64,000 nt of DNA from Nymphaea colorata (lineage: Eukaryota; Streptophyta; Magnoliopsida; Nymphaeales; Nymphaeaceae). The translations under genes and the position numbers were made by a program. Each line of letters opens with the position of its first letter. Within the stretch, counting starts at the first letter, position 1. A model generated the notes under the pieces. It did not search any database, was not told the DNA's origin, and worked only from the letters and a program-made list of their open reading frames with translations. The stretch is from positions 16,805,354-16,869,353 of the forward strand of contig NC_045142.1 of the NCBI RefSeq assembly GCF_008831285.2, read 5' to 3'. Positions 11,615-23,490 of the stretch are shown here, piece after piece.

Positions 11615-12250
11615 GTGGATGAGCATTGTTTGATGCTGGCACCATCGTTTTCCAGCCACTCTCTCTACTGCGTGCCCTGTTGCGTCTCCTGTTCCTCTTC
11701 CTACATCCACAGTTTTTTGCATAACAAGGGAAACCACAGAGCAGCGTGCGGTTTCGTGCTCTTTTTTTGTTGTGAGCAAGTGAAAGCCACCAAGGCCTTC
11801 ATCGAGGAGCGCACTATTTCACCGAGGAGCATGCTACTCCTTTTAGTGTTTGAACAAGGGTCTGGCACCGAGTGTGTTGTTTCCTGCCTTCATCGAGGCA
11901 CCGTGCCTTCTTTTGGAGTGTGTTGTTTCCTGCCTTCACCGAGGCACATGCCTCCTTTTTTGTTAAGGAAGGCCACACTCTTTCCAGCCTTCGCCGAGGA
12001 GCATGCTGTTGACTTCTTTTTTGTCTCTCAACAAGGGAAGGTCATGCTGTTTCCAGCCCTCACCAAGGGAAGCGCTGTTTCCTTTTGTGTTTCACATGTT
12101 CACGAGAAGCGTGCTCACAAGGGAGTGCCACCGAGACCTATCTGCCCCTTCAGTCGTCCAATCCACCTCAGTCGCCTTTTTTGTTTATCAGACACAAATC
12201 GTATTGACTGTGCTTGTCGGCTGTTGATTGAACGAGCGAGAAATTTTTAG
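11615..12250 (+). other. Copia leader with a 211-codon open frame and internal repeats
   Basis: The leader between primer-binding site and gag is open in one frame for 636 bases and stops seven bases before the gag ATG. It contains imperfect repeats built on 'ccttcatcgaggc/agcgc' and 'gtttcctgcc', so the peptide repeats CFLP/FPAL/EEHA-like phrases. I recognise no domain. Repetition and low stop density may explain the open frame; a leader protein cannot be excluded. In copy 2 everything after 20970 up to mid-gag is missing. Confidence 0.4.
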
Positions 12251-12256
12251 TATAAT

Positions 12257-12286
12257 ATGGCTGCATTGTCCTCTTCTAACACTCCT
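12257..12286 (+). CDS. Copia gag, first ten codons before the gap
   Basis: ATG at 12257 opens MAALSSSNTP, a serine-rich start typical of plant copia gag, placed as expected after the primer-binding site and leader. The rest is lost in the N run. The copy-2 element (from 20971) supplies a later part of gag, starting NYLLWHSQIESVM. Confidence 0.5.
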
Positions 12287-12386
12287 NNNNNNNNNNNNNN
12301 NNNNNNNNNNNNNNNNNNNNNNNNNNNNNNNNNNNNNNNNNNNNNNNNNNNNNNNNNNNNNNNNNNNNNNNNNNNNNNNNNNNNNN
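12287..12386. other. Assembly gap of exactly 100 N
   Basis: There are one hundred undetermined bases, a length conventionally used for scaffold gaps of unknown size. It falls inside a copia gag on the left and at the first base of duplicated block copy 2 on the right. Translations across it are meaningless. Confidence 0.99.
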
Positions 12387-13002
12387 AGTTGATGGATATT
12401 TGGCCCCACTCACAGGCATCGATGCGGCCGTGGGCTTGAGGGTAAGGGGAAAGAGGGAGCTTCTGGCTTTCTCTAAGATTGTGGGGTGACCTCCTGCTCA
12501 TCTAAAATTAGAGTCCTACATATGTTATGTTATTTTTAGGAAAGGGGCCGGCACAAGTTTATTTATAAAATATTAAACTTTGCCGATTGTTATTTCATCA
12601 TTCAGGCGAACAAGCTGGTACAATTCAAATAGGTTGATTCAAACCAATTTTCACAGATGAAATGAAAAAAATATATTATAAAATAGATGAAAAGAAATCC
12701 CCAAATTATAAAGAACCGCACACAAACAATAATATATAGAAGCAAAAAGAGAAGGAGAATGATGTCAAAAGATGACTACACGCTATTATAGATAGCCTGG
12801 CCGAGAGAATGGCCACGAACAAACAAATGGTCGACCGCTCTTTTAGGGGGCATTTGATGGTTTGGAATTTTGATTTAAGAATGAAATGCAAGTCCAACTT
12901 CAACTCAAACATGAAACCTTTTACAGTCTTGAGAGTGGATAAACATCACTCAACGCAAGAGCGGTCAACTCAAAACAGCCATGTAACGCCAGCCAATTAC
13001 TG

Positions 13003-13049
<47 letters not shown>

Positions 13050-14004
13050 GGCCATATACATTCACCCACTTAACGGTTGAGAGAAAGGTGAAGAAAAAAA
13101 AGTATAAACTAATACTAGATGACAAAAATACCACTACTTTTTTTTCTTTAGTTTTCTCTCGTCTATTCATTATAATGAATCAAATAGTCCTTATGAACGA
13201 GTAGAGTTACATTGAATAATCAGAGTCACCATTTAATTTTTTGCTATATATATAAAAATATAAAAGAGGCATATGATATGGCCAAAATGGACATAGCATA
13301 CCTGCAACCCTCACTGCATGAGCCTCTGCCCCATGAACTATCACCAGATGAGAGCCCATAATATCGTGGGGTGGAAAGACATTTGTATATATATATGTAT
13401 GAGAGAGATCGTGTGGGAGAAAGATTTTCCAATCACTTCAAGGTTCACGGTTTAAGGAGGTCAATGGACAGGTTTTGGAGCAGGGACTACCATGCGTTAC
13501 AGGGACAGAGCCAAAAAAATTTCATGAGAAGGGCCGAATTAATGTTTCTAAATTTTGACTACATCAAAATATCATTTTTCAAAATTTTATATAGGACAAG
13601 TGAAATTTACTAAAATTTACATATAATTTTTTTTAAAAAAAATTGAGGTGGGCCAGGGCCATGCGAGCCTCCCTTGGCTCCACCCCTGATGCCTAAAAAA
13701 AATTTTCAAACACCACTAGGACAATCTCTTTTCCAACGTATACAACAGTTATTGTGGTCACCTTAAGTAATACGTTAAAGTGTCTGCAGCCTTCCTTTTG
13801 TGTTTGAAAGTCTTCAAATGTTTGTGATTGTTATACCTAAGCTTAACAATTGGAAGATGCTACCACTTTTCTCCATTGTGATGGTTACTGGTTACACAAA
13901 GGAATACGTAACTCAGTTCAGCCACATGTCTTTTTTTTTTTTTGCAGAATTTTCAAATCCAAATGCTTCCCTTCATCAGCGGCCACCATAACTATGACTT
14001 CCGT
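12387..14004. other. Upstream spacer of protease copy 2, no gene
   Basis: Equivalent to 3062-4734. It contains a pure (TA)n tract at 13007-13047 and the segment shared with 26370-26560. No coding region is supported. Confidence 0.55.
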
Positions 14005-14012
14005 TATAAATA
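14005..14012 (+). promoter_or_regulatory. TATA box of protease copy 2
   Basis: TATAAATA, 44 bases before the ATG at 14056 (one base farther than in copy 1 because of an extra C before the start codon). Confidence 0.55.
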
Positions 14013-14055
14013 TCAACACATTTATCCTTAGTACAGCAACCTTTTAGTCCTCACC

Positions 14056-15456
14056 ATGGCAACCTTCTTCTCCCCCTTAGCATTCAGCCTCCTCCTGCAG
14101 CTGCTCCTACTTGCAATACTGCCTAACCCTACCACAATCTTCGCTTCCAAACCTCTCGGCTTCTCTATAGACCTCATTCATCGAGACTCATCCCTGTCAC
14201 CTCTCTATGACATTTCATCCACTCTAGCTCAACGAGCTGAGCAGGCGGCTCTGCGCTTCATGTTGCTCCCGCAGCATTGCTTCATGGTTTGCCAATACCA
14301 CCAGCATGATCTCCAGCCCAGTGATGGCTGGTCCCGGTGAGCTTCTCATGAAACTCTCGCTAGGTACCCCATCCAGCCTGTACTGGGCCATTATAGGCAC
14401 TGGTAGTAACCTCATATGGACAACATGCCACCATTGTGACAACTGGCATGTCAAAACACCAATGTTTGATACACTTCAGTCGTCCACCTACAAGAACAGA
14501 GATGCTCCACCAGCTTCTGCACGGAACTGCATGTCCATCGTTGCACCAGCGACCAAACTTTGCTGGTTCAGATATTCCTATAGAAACATTTCCAAGTATA
14601 AAGAGTCCTAGCCTCCGAGAAGCGCTTGTTTGACAATGGTGCCAACACCATCAAGCATGAAGGAATTGTCTTTGGTTGCGTTCATCGTGAAGATAATCCT
14701 GATTTTTCCCTGCGTAAAGTTCCAGGCCTTGTTGGCCTTGGCCGTGGTCCTCTCTCTCTTGTTAAACAGATCGGCTCTTCCATTGATGACAAATTTGCTT
14801 ACTGTCTTCCTCCATATAGAAATGAAAACAGTTCCGTGGGACAGCTCAAATTCGGCGACAATGCAGACTTTTCAGGCACAGAAGAGGTTCAAGAGACGCC
14901 AATGGAATCAGATGGTGGTGAAGGCAGCTTTTATGTGCTCATCCTGACAACATAAGTGTCGGGAACAGCAGACTCAACATACAATTTGCTGGTGCACAGA
15001 CGACTGCATTGTTGGGAGATGCCAGATCAATCATATAGACTTGGGTACCAGCCTGACTTTTCTTGCCAAAGATGTCTATGGTCAAGTGGCAAATGCAGTG
15101 GCCAATGTCATAAACCGTGAGCGCTTCTATCCTCCTGAGCAAGATTTGCTGTGTTACCATGTAGGGAACAATGGTGATCCATATGAAGGTTGCCGGAGAT
15201 GACCTTTCATTTCGCTAGTGCAGACTGGAGGAAGCTGCCACCTTCAAATATCTTTGGAATGTTTAGAAGTGGAATCGTCTGCTTAGCGATTAAAGATGGA
15301 GAGATGCCCATCTGTGGGAATATTGCGCAGCAGAACATGCATGTCAAGTATGATCTGGGCTACAGACTGCTTTCTTTTGCACCAACTGAAAGTCCAACAC
15401 ATAGAAATGAATTGTTTACCGTAGGAACAAAAGTTATAGACTTTTGTCACCTATAA
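14056..15456 (+). pseudogene. Nepenthesin/CDR1-like aspartic protease pseudogene, copy 2
   Basis: This is the sister of copy 1, with the same signal peptide and prodomain. A 2-base deletion near 14265 shifts the frame after 'AALRFML'. The alternative frame then carries LSLGTPSSLYWAIIGTGSN, with Gly (14396-14398) in place of the first catalytic Asp, and TTCHHC. A stop at the former flap region is followed by an open segment 14626-14955 (IVFGCVHRE, VPGLVGLGRGPLSL, FAYCLPPY), another shift and the second active site as DLGT, with Leu for the usual Ser/Thr. The C-terminus 15190-15456 (MTFHFASADW, CGNIAQQNMHVKYDLG) is open to the stop. The family segments are easily recognised and in order. It is inactive by several independent lesions. 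Confidence 0.92.
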
Positions 15457-16575
15457 GTAAGGGTTTTATTTGGTCATAATTGTGTGTTTTTGGTTATTGC
15501 ACGTTCAACTCTCTCCCTCCCCTCCTCGCGGATCTAAAAGTTAGAATCTTAAAAATGACACATTTTGTATATCTTTCATTAACTTTTCTCTTAGTCTGAC
15601 CACATTTGATCATTTTGAGGTTTTTTTCTGTGTGAAACTGACAAGTCTAAAATAATGCCATGTTAATTCTTTTCAAATACGAGGTTGATGTTTTATTTTA
15701 TTTGACTTCAAAGGTGGTGTTGCAAGGAACAATAGGGGGCATCTTAGATTAACTTGAAAGGGCAGTGCAGATACATATAAGGTAGTTTGGCGGTATTTGC
15801 TACACTTTTTTACACATGAGTCCTAATTTTACATTTGGTTTCTTCAGAGTTATCAAAGACTCAAAGGTGACATATTATTTGAAGTGATAATGTCAAACAC
15901 ATTTACATTAGTTCTCTATTTATTTATGCATTACATATAGCTATTTATCTATGTATTTATATCTAACTTTTAATGCATGTTTATTTATATTTTTATACAC
16001 ATGCTATCTTGCATATGCTGTGGTGGTCATCCTCCATAATGTCTCTACCATCTTTTATGAGTCACTTTTCTAATAGTGTGTCTTGTAAGTAATAGCTAAG
16101 TCAAAGAGAATATCAAGTGTTTTTAGTAGGTGCAGCTACAAAGCATTCTACATTTCAAGCATGCATTTTTACCATAGCTTCTGCCCATTTTGTTTTGGAT
16201 ATTCTTTTGTTGATTAATTCCTCTGGGTCTTTGAAAATGGGTGCAGTAGATTGTGGCTAACCTATGTAATCTTATAACTCTCTCTAACGATCTATATTCA
16301 GCCATTCAATATGGTTTCAAATCTGATATTTGGTCTCTTCTCTCTCTCGTTTTTTCCGTGATGGCCAATATTTTTGTATGATAATTGTACTAATTTTTTT
16401 AGTATAAGTTTTGGATATGGTTTGCAAATTTCTTATATGAGATGGCTGCTCATCGTCCAGCATTCAAAGCTTTTGTAAGACCTACTTTCTTTGATCCATT
16501 CCATATACTTGTATTTATGAATACATTTATTTGGAAATCAATACAATCTACTTATTTATGAAGAATTTTATGACT
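15457..16575. other. Spacer downstream of protease copy 2
   Basis: Same as 6175-7290, with scattered substitutions. No gene recognised. Confidence 0.45.
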
Positions 16576-16581
16576 TTGTAG

Positions 16582-17690
16582 TTTTTGATACGCCACTTTA
16601 TACTGAACAACTTCAAGGCCGTCCTCCCGCAACACATGGGTAAGATGATTATTCAGTCTCATTACTATGTAGCACTGGTATGGATGTAAGAATTCCTCTT
16701 TGCTGATGTCCATGCCCTAATTGCTGCTCATGGAGCGTCCAAGATCTTTTGGGCTTATAGCCTTTATACTGTCTATTGCCTTCTTGCTATTTTTAGTAAC
16801 CTTACTTGGTCTACTTAATCCTTTCTCTCGATCTTATCTTGGTATATATTCTATTGGGTTAATGCTGATTTTATTTCTAGAATGTTGTTACAGGTGGCCA
16901 ATTTACTCAACAAGTAGAATGTATTGGTGAAATTATAAATATAATTCTTAAGAATGATGGCACACCTATAGCTATTGGAAATAAGTTACATGCCATAGGT
17001 GTAATCTACTTACTACTTAGTATAGTTGTTGAAACACATAGTTGCTGTTTGAGACATGGTGCATTTGCAAAGAGCTGCCTCCCTTTAATGTAACAATATA
17101 TATTCTCATGATTTGATTTGTAAACTACTTTGCTTCTAATACCTTAAGACTGTAACAGTTTGAATTTCCAAATTTCCTCCTTTTCTTTGTAGTTTCATCA
17201 GTATCAAGTCAATTTTAGTAGGAACTTGCATTTTGTCCCTTGATGGCATGAAGCTGGTTTTGACTTAGTTGATCATGAGTTAATTTTTCTTCCAGAGAAC
17301 ATCTGAGTCATCCCATCAGGTCTGAACTAGTTATGGTCCTATCAGGCACTGCAGATGTGGATGTCAGCAAGGAGCGGAGAGTTAATCAAGATCTAGACTT
17401 GATGGGCATGATTGATTCACAGAAGCTTGTCCTTTCTAAGGTGCATGCTAGATTAGTTTCTTCCTCTTATAGACGCTTGTCCTATTGATTGAGGCTGGTT
17501 AGTTTCTTTGTGCTGAAAACTGATCTATTCTTTGATCTTGGATCTTGTTGGCAGAAGTTGATGTGGAAATCAAGAAGCTTACTGCCTGCCCAATATTGTT
17601 GAAGGAAACCCATGATTGGATTACATCAAATGCATCACATTTTCCATGGCTGGGAAGTTTAAAGTAGAACGGGAGGAATGGTGGGAACAA
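16582..17690 (+). pseudogene. Exon-like segments of an unidentified gene, copy 2
   Basis: Here the segment 16582-16639 keeps a GT donor ('acatgg|gtaag'), unlike copy 1. 16894-16998 reads GQFTQQVECIGEI and ends at a GT. 17296-17440 is fully open (HPIRSELVMVLSGTADVD, then LDLMGMIDSQKLVLSK) and ends at 'aag|gtgc'. A last segment from about 17555 reads VDVEIKKLTACPILLKETHD and stops at about 17668. The lesions differ between copies, so each preserves frames the other lost. The protein family is unknown to me. The introns, about 120-300 bases, would be ordinary for a plant gene. Confidence 0.38.
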
Positions 17691-17699
17691 GTAAATTTT

Positions 17700-18535
17700 A
17701 ACGATTCTTTCTTTTATAAATGCATTCTCAATTCAGACTTGATAGGGATGTCCAATCTGAATCTGCCGTTATCCATGTAAATTTTCAAATTTACATTGAT
17801 TTGTCAAGTTTTCTCAACACGGGCACGTCATTGGATAAAAGCTCGAAATGACCAGTCCGTGCACTTCTAAAATGGTGGCAGGTGATCTGAGGCTAGCGAA
17901 ATGTTTTTGGCAACACTGCAAAGGGCAAGGACGAGTATTGGTCTTTTGCAAGTTGGCAATAAACTTATTTGCAACGACAAAAGGCGTTGCCAATAGCTTG
18001 TCTTTATTGTTGTGGTTATATTTGTTTGACCAGGGACCAGATCAGGTCGAAACTCCCCCCCACCCTTCCGACCTTAAATCTATCATTTTTAATATATGTG
18101 GATTTAAGATCCATGCTACATAAATCTTTAGTTTGTTTAAGCTGAGGATCTTTTAAAGCATATCTTTTAATGCTACATCGAACTATCAAACACAACTTAA
18201 AGTACAAAAGAGGATGGAATCAATCTCTCAAACCATCCGGACATAAGTACACTACCACAATTTTCTTTGTCACTTTCGATGCAAACTCTGCTGGGAGTTA
18301 GGCTACCGTCCTTTTTAGTAGAAAGAATAAGTAATGAATCTACATCAAAGAGTAACTTTGTCAATATTACTTGAACATCCCCTTCCTGATGATCGGGGTG
18401 CTCACGCACTATTTTCTTTGTCTTTATATGTTTTTTTATCAATATTCTATTGATAATGATTTTGTTTTTTTCAACTACAGCAGTACATTATAATAACCTT
18501 TGTACTTGTGGAAAAAAACATGTATGATAACAATC
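17700..18535. other. Spacer, no gene recognised
   Basis: Equivalent to 8400-9240; nothing further seen. Confidence 0.4.
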
Positions 18536-18539
18536 ACCA

Positions 18540-19995
18540 GGTACAAGAAAATGTGGATGAAGTTGGTGCTATGACTATCAAAACTAGAGGTAGCTAGATG
18601 ACAAAATCATGAAATGTCTGATAATTAATTGATATAATTCTTTTTCTAAATCTTAAACGAAAAAAATATGGTATCAATTAAACATTGGCGTTATTTGGGT
18701 CAAATGACTGACAAATTAATAAAGTGCTTATTTGGTAATTAATGATAGCTGGGCCCAATAGCATTCGGCCGACCTTGTATTTTGCGTTAAGACAGAACCA
18801 ATTAAAATTAAAATATAGAGATCTTCCCTAATGACAGAGCCTATTCTGTATAAGGTCACCCACAATTGCAGGTTCATTCAAATTCAATTGAATCATCTTG
18901 TGTGATGGTAAGTCCCATGGTGGAGCTACAAGATGGCTGGTGCCGCACAAACTTTAGTTATGTTCATGTTAATAACTTCATACATTTCAGGCAGCAACTT
19001 CTGCAGTAGAGTGGTTATTTTGTTATTTTGTATAATTAAAAACTGCTCTCAAAAGACCGTGCTCAAACAACTGGTCAACGCAAATGCACTGTGATGGTTT
19101 TTATCCACACAAAACAAAAAAATAGCAGATTTCAATTCCTTTATATATATATATATATGTATATATATGAACATATGTTGTACTTGTAAGTTTTAGTTAC
19201 CAGAAATTAATTGTATCGGTTCGTCCTAATTGGATGCAAGGGCCAGTTAAGGAGAAAAATTCGGCCGACATTTCTTTGAATCCCAGGAATGACTTTTCCT
19301 AAACGATGATGACATGCTTTCAGTTTCCAGTCGACCTGGCACTATGTATGCCAGTTGAAGGACATTTGACTCAACTCACATGGGCATGGGCATTATGGAA
19401 AGCCGGATCTAAAATTAGTGTCTTATATGGTCTTATGCATGAAAAATTATGCATGTAGGTGCTTAATAACCAAAATAACATGTCTAAGTAAAAAAAAAGA
19501 CTTTTAGAAGGACAAAAAAGGGTTTATGAAAAAGTAAATATTCCAAAATATACACTTCTTTATAAAAATAAAAATAAAAAATACTCCAACCCTGCACCGA
19601 CATACACGATCCAATATCATTGGACATGCGTAGGGGTGTAAAAAGGGAGGCCCATGCAATCGCCAAAAAGAACTCTTGGGACTAGGAATGAGATTATTTA
19701 ATAAAATATATAACTCTGCATTTCAATTATAATTTGATCAAATATCGGGCTGATAACAAAATGGTACGATTGTTCCAGCTAAGTTTTGATTCTTTTAACC
19801 TAGCAGAGGGTTCGCCACCACCAAAACTTTGTCGGTTAATAATATTTGTGGGTCTAGCATGTGAAACCAAGTCCTTCTCAACCCAATCTGGAACCTTTCA
19901 CAGTCTTAAGATTGTATAAACTTCACCCAGTGTGTGACTGTTGTTAATATAAGATATTGCTAGTGGCCATACAATGCCTGCTAATAAAAAAGACT
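18540..19995. repeat. Spacer repeat H/B and following spacer, copy 2
   Basis: Equivalent to 9245-10742, including a short TA tract near 19143. About 40 bases present at 10040-10082 of copy 1 are missing after 'cagtcgacctgg' (near 19339). No gene. Confidence 0.6.
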
Positions 19996-20601
19996 TCATC
20001 TTTTTTTCTTGAGAAAGAACACCCAACTCCTCCATGATTTGTCATCTTTTAACAGGAGAAAGTATCTGAAAATAAAGTTGGAAACAGCAGGAGCCGGGCC
20101 CCATACATCGGCCTGAACCAAGTTGAAGCAATATTGGATTTTTATTTCAGATTCAGGAAATGATTGTTCAGTCATCTTTGCGTAATTGCATGTCTCACAT
20201 ACTGGAAAATTGTAGACGAGCTTAAGAAACACAGCTTTGAGAATTAGATCAGACAAATGTCCCAACCTATAGTGCCATAGGAGTGATTCTTCATTCTTCT
20301 TGTCAGCTGGAAGTGCCTTGTTTGTGTTCAAGTTAATGTAGTAGATAGAGCCCATCTCTCTCATAACAATCACCAAGCCTCATCTGGGGTTTCTGGTCCA
20401 GAAGAATGACCTTCTTCTTGGAGGAAATATTGAGAAATTTCTGTAACATAGAGCTGTGCTAGATTTATTAACAATGATAAGATCTATGGAACAGATACGA
20501 TCAGGATCAGTTACAAAGTACAGGGTACGGTTTCCAAAACTTGAGAAATCATTTCTCCTATCTTCTTCTATAATTCTGCCCAAATCTATCATGTAAATCA
20601 A
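19996..20601 (-). pseudogene. Ty1/copia integrase-region fragment (minus), copy 2
   Basis: Minus-strand frame 19996-20376 matches the 126-codon frame of copy 1 with very few changes: WHYRLGH, CETCNYAKMTEQ, QADVWGP. An adjacent minus-strand frame 20380-20601 (reads LYFVTDPDRICSIDLIIVN) is the degenerate upstream part between the protease and the GAG-pre-integrase domain. The frames are separated by a stop. Confidence 0.85.
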
Positions 20602-20771
20602 GATCCTAAAATCAAGGATCTAAATTGTATAAAGTGACTATAAATATTTGTACTCTCTCTGTGTGGTTATAGAATAGAAGAGAGAGTGTTTGTGTGGATG
20701 TAGGCTGATTTTAGCCGAACCACGTTACACCTATGTGTCCATCTTTTGTTCTAAATTGATATAAGAGCCTG
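20580..20771 (+). repeat. Copia 5' LTR distal part and primer-binding site, copy 2
   Basis: Same as 11355-11551, with TATAAATATTTG near 20640 and the degenerate tRNA-Met primer-binding site TTGATATAAGAGCCT at 20757-20771. Confidence 0.6.
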
Positions 20772-20970
20772 CAACTGCTTTCACCATTGTCTTCTGTATC
20801 CTTCATCTTTCTAGAGCTACGCTTCACCTGTCTAGTGGATGAGCATTGTTTGATGCTGGCACCATCATTTTCCGGCCACTCTCTCTGTTGCGTGCCCTGT
20901 TGCGTCTCCTGTTCCTCTTCCTACATCCACAGTTTTTTGCGTAACAAAGGAAACCACAGAGCAGTGTGCG

Positions 20971-21891
20971 AATTATCTTCTCTGGCATTCTCAAATTGAA
21001 AGTGTTATGAAAAGTTAAAATTTGATCAAGTATGTTAATGGAAAATGTTTTGCTCCACCTGAATTTCTTGATGAAGGACATACACAAGAAAATACGGCTT
21101 ATGGTTTATGGTATCGTGAAGACCAACTTGCACTAAGTTGGATCAAAGTCACTATGACTCAACCAGTCATGTCACAACCGGTTCGTGTTGGCACGGCTAT
21201 AGATGCTTGGTTCATCCTTGTAAAATAGTATGCCTCACAAAATAATCTTCATATTATTCAGCTGAAAAGAGAATTCCAAAACATAAAAAAGGGAGGAATG
21301 CCTATGACTGAATACCTTCAACATATTAGTTTCTGACATGATTCTCTTAGCAGAGTGCAGCACTTTGTCTCAGATACAGACCTTGTTCTCTATACCTTGA
21401 ATGGACTGAATTCTGAATATGAATCTTTTATTACCATTGTTACTGCATTCAAAGATCTGCCTTCATGGTCTGAATTATATGATATGTTAATTACTCAAGA
21501 GCGACGACTTGGAATGCTTTCTTCATCCCTGATGGCTCAGGTTGAAGCCACTGCCACTACCTTTATTGCTGAACAAGGGCATGGGCATGCTTTTATTACA
21601 GACGAAGGGTGTGGGCGTGCTTTTATTACTTACCAAGGGCATGGGCATGGCAACTATAATGGTGGTAGGGGTAGAGGCCGTAATGGAGGAAGAGGAAACT
21701 ATGGAAAAAATAATAATACTAACAAGTCCAGCCAAGGAGTAACTTGTCAATATTTTGGCAGAAGAAATCATACAGCTCGACAATGTTATGATATTCCAAA
21801 AGCGTTTATGCCAATGGCACTCAACATGGGAAAATCTGATAATGCATCTAGTAGCCGAGAAAATGTCAGCAATACTCAAGACTCAGCCTAG
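20971..21891 (+). pseudogene. Copia gag (truncated at its N-terminus)
   Basis: The frame begins inside gag (NYLLWHSQIESVMKS, then TAA) and reads through a UBN2-type gag domain: GLWYREDQLALSWI, VGTAIDAWF, QLKREFQNIKKG, then ESFITIVTAFKDLPSW. A glycine/asparagine/arginine-rich stretch and a zinc knuckle follow, reading CQYFGRRNHTARQCY, in which the second Cys is Phe. Three near-repeats encoding 'GHGHAFI/GCGRAFI' lie at 21575-21650. Several in-frame stops make it non-functional. The leader and the first gag codons are deleted at 20970/20971 relative to copy 1. Confidence 0.88.
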
Positions 21892-23490
21892 TATCCAGAC
21901 ACAGGTGCCTCCCACCATATGACAAATTCAGAACAAAATACGCAAGGTAAAGTTCCCTATCATGGTTTTAATTCTATTATAGTTGGCAATGGTAGTAAGA
22001 TGCAAATTAAAAATATAGGGAACGTGTAACTACCTAGGAAGACGTCATCCTTTGTTTTGAAAAATGTGTTGCATGCTCCTAAAGCACACAAGAATCTTAT
22101 GTCAGTAGCAAGGTTCACCAAAGACAACCAATGCTCTATTGAATTTTCCTCTAATGGTGTTATTGTTAAGAATATGCAAACGGGCAAGATTCTTCACACA
22201 GGGCCGCTTGAGAAAGGAGGACTCTATAGATCGACGAGAGAAAGGAAGGACTCTACTAGCAATCCTACCAGTATTGGAGATGACGATCAATAAAAGACTG
22301 CTAATACTTCTTTGGTTTCTCAAAATTCTTACTCAGACATTTAGTTATGGCATTTGCGTCTAGGACATGCTCACTTTCAGTTGTTAAACTCGTTGAAAGT
22401 TGCTAGTTTAATTTGTGTTGATGAAAGACATAAATTAGATTTTTGTTCTTCATGTGTGCTTGGAAAAATGCATAAAATTTATTTTCCCAAAGCTGAGTTT
22501 CAAGCAACCAAACCTCTTGAAGTGTTACATGTTGATATTAGGGGACCAGCACCATGTGCTTCATGAGAAGGGTACATGTATTATTTCTTAATGGTTGACA
22601 ACTACTCTCACTTCTCATGGATCTTTCCCCTGTCAAAGAAAAGTGATACAGTTCCATGTTTTAAAACCTTTTTAAGCATAGTAAAGTGCCAACTTGAAAC
22701 AAAAATTAAAATTTCCATTCATATGGGGGAGGAGAATTCATGATCAAAGAATTTAGCACATTTCTTGAAAATCAAGGAATTCGTTGATGGATAACATGCC
22801 CTTACACATCCCAGTAGAACGAGATAATAGAAAGGAAGCATAGGAATCTGGTGGAAATGGGACTCGCCATAATTATTCATGCCAATATGCCACAAAAATT
22901 TTGGTTTGATGTTTTTAAAACTGTTGTTCATCTTATTAACAGGTTGCCTATTGCAGATTTGCAAATGACGCTGTATGAGAAGCTCTTGCATGAAGTTCCC
23001 AAATATAGTCATCTAAGAACCTTTGGTTGTACCGTCTATCCATTGAATGGGCCTATACGTGCTTCAAAACTAGAAGCCAAAGCTCAAACCTGCGTCTTCA
23101 TTGGGTATGGCAGCTGTCATAAAGGTTGTGTTTGTTGCAATCCAATCTCTAATCGTGTCATCATATCTAGACATGTTATTTTTTAGAATTTTTTATACTC
23201 TCATTGTGGTCCCTGTTTTACTGCCTCAAACATTTCAAGTTAGCTAAAGTCGTTGTCCAGATCTGAATATATTAAAACTAGACCTATTGATGAGCTAAAA
23301 GAGAGTTTACCTCTTATTGAGTTGCCTAGAATCATTCCTAGTTCCTCAAGTTGCTCAGCAGTTCAAACTGGTTCCAATCACTTTCATGTGCACATACCAT
23401 CAATTTCAGCATACTTAGACCTTCATGGAACTAGAAACACATGTTACAGACAATTCCAGCACAAGGGTGTCACAGTGTGCTTCATATAGC
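21892..23490 (+). pseudogene. Copia protease and integrase remnant
   Basis: After gag comes the retropepsin motif DTGASHHM (about 21900), then LKNVLHAPKAHKNLMSV, the GAG-pre-integrase segment WHLRLGHAHFQLL (from about 22350), CSSCVLGKMHK and LHVDIRGPAP with the first integrase Asp. The region expected to hold the second Asp (SDGGGE in relatives) reads HMGEEN and is followed by stops. 22851-23186 holds the integrase C-terminal part (PQKFWFDVFKT, LRTFGCTVYP, CVFIGYG). It fades out by 23490; no reverse transcriptase follows. The element is dead and 3'-truncated. Confidence 0.88.

Larger units (their letters stand above)
3062..11750. repeat. Large duplicated block, copy 1
   Basis: This block aligns collinearly with 12387-20970. 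It starts at 'agttgatggatatttggcc' and ends at 'gagcagcgtgcg'. Differences are scattered substitutions and small indels, only a few per hundred bases by eye. It carries protease pseudogene copy 1, the exon-like cluster, the repeat-B-like spacer, a minus-strand copia fragment and a copia 5' end. The copy relationship is clear; whether it is a true tandem duplication or two haplotypes assembled in series is not, because a 100-N gap lies between the copies. Confidence 0.93.
12387..20970. repeat. Large duplicated block, copy 2
   Basis: Collinear with 3062-11750, offset about 9.3 kb. The left edge coincides with the N gap, so the true start of homology is unknown. The right edge is where copy 1 continues into copia leader (11751) and copy 2 jumps into the middle of gag (20971), a deletion in copy 2. 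Small indels are spread throughout, for example a shorter TA tract (13007-13047 against 3683-3765). Confidence 0.93.

Noticed and set aside
12188-12501. Open frames running through the N stretch
   Set aside because: They exist only because unknown bases contain no stops.
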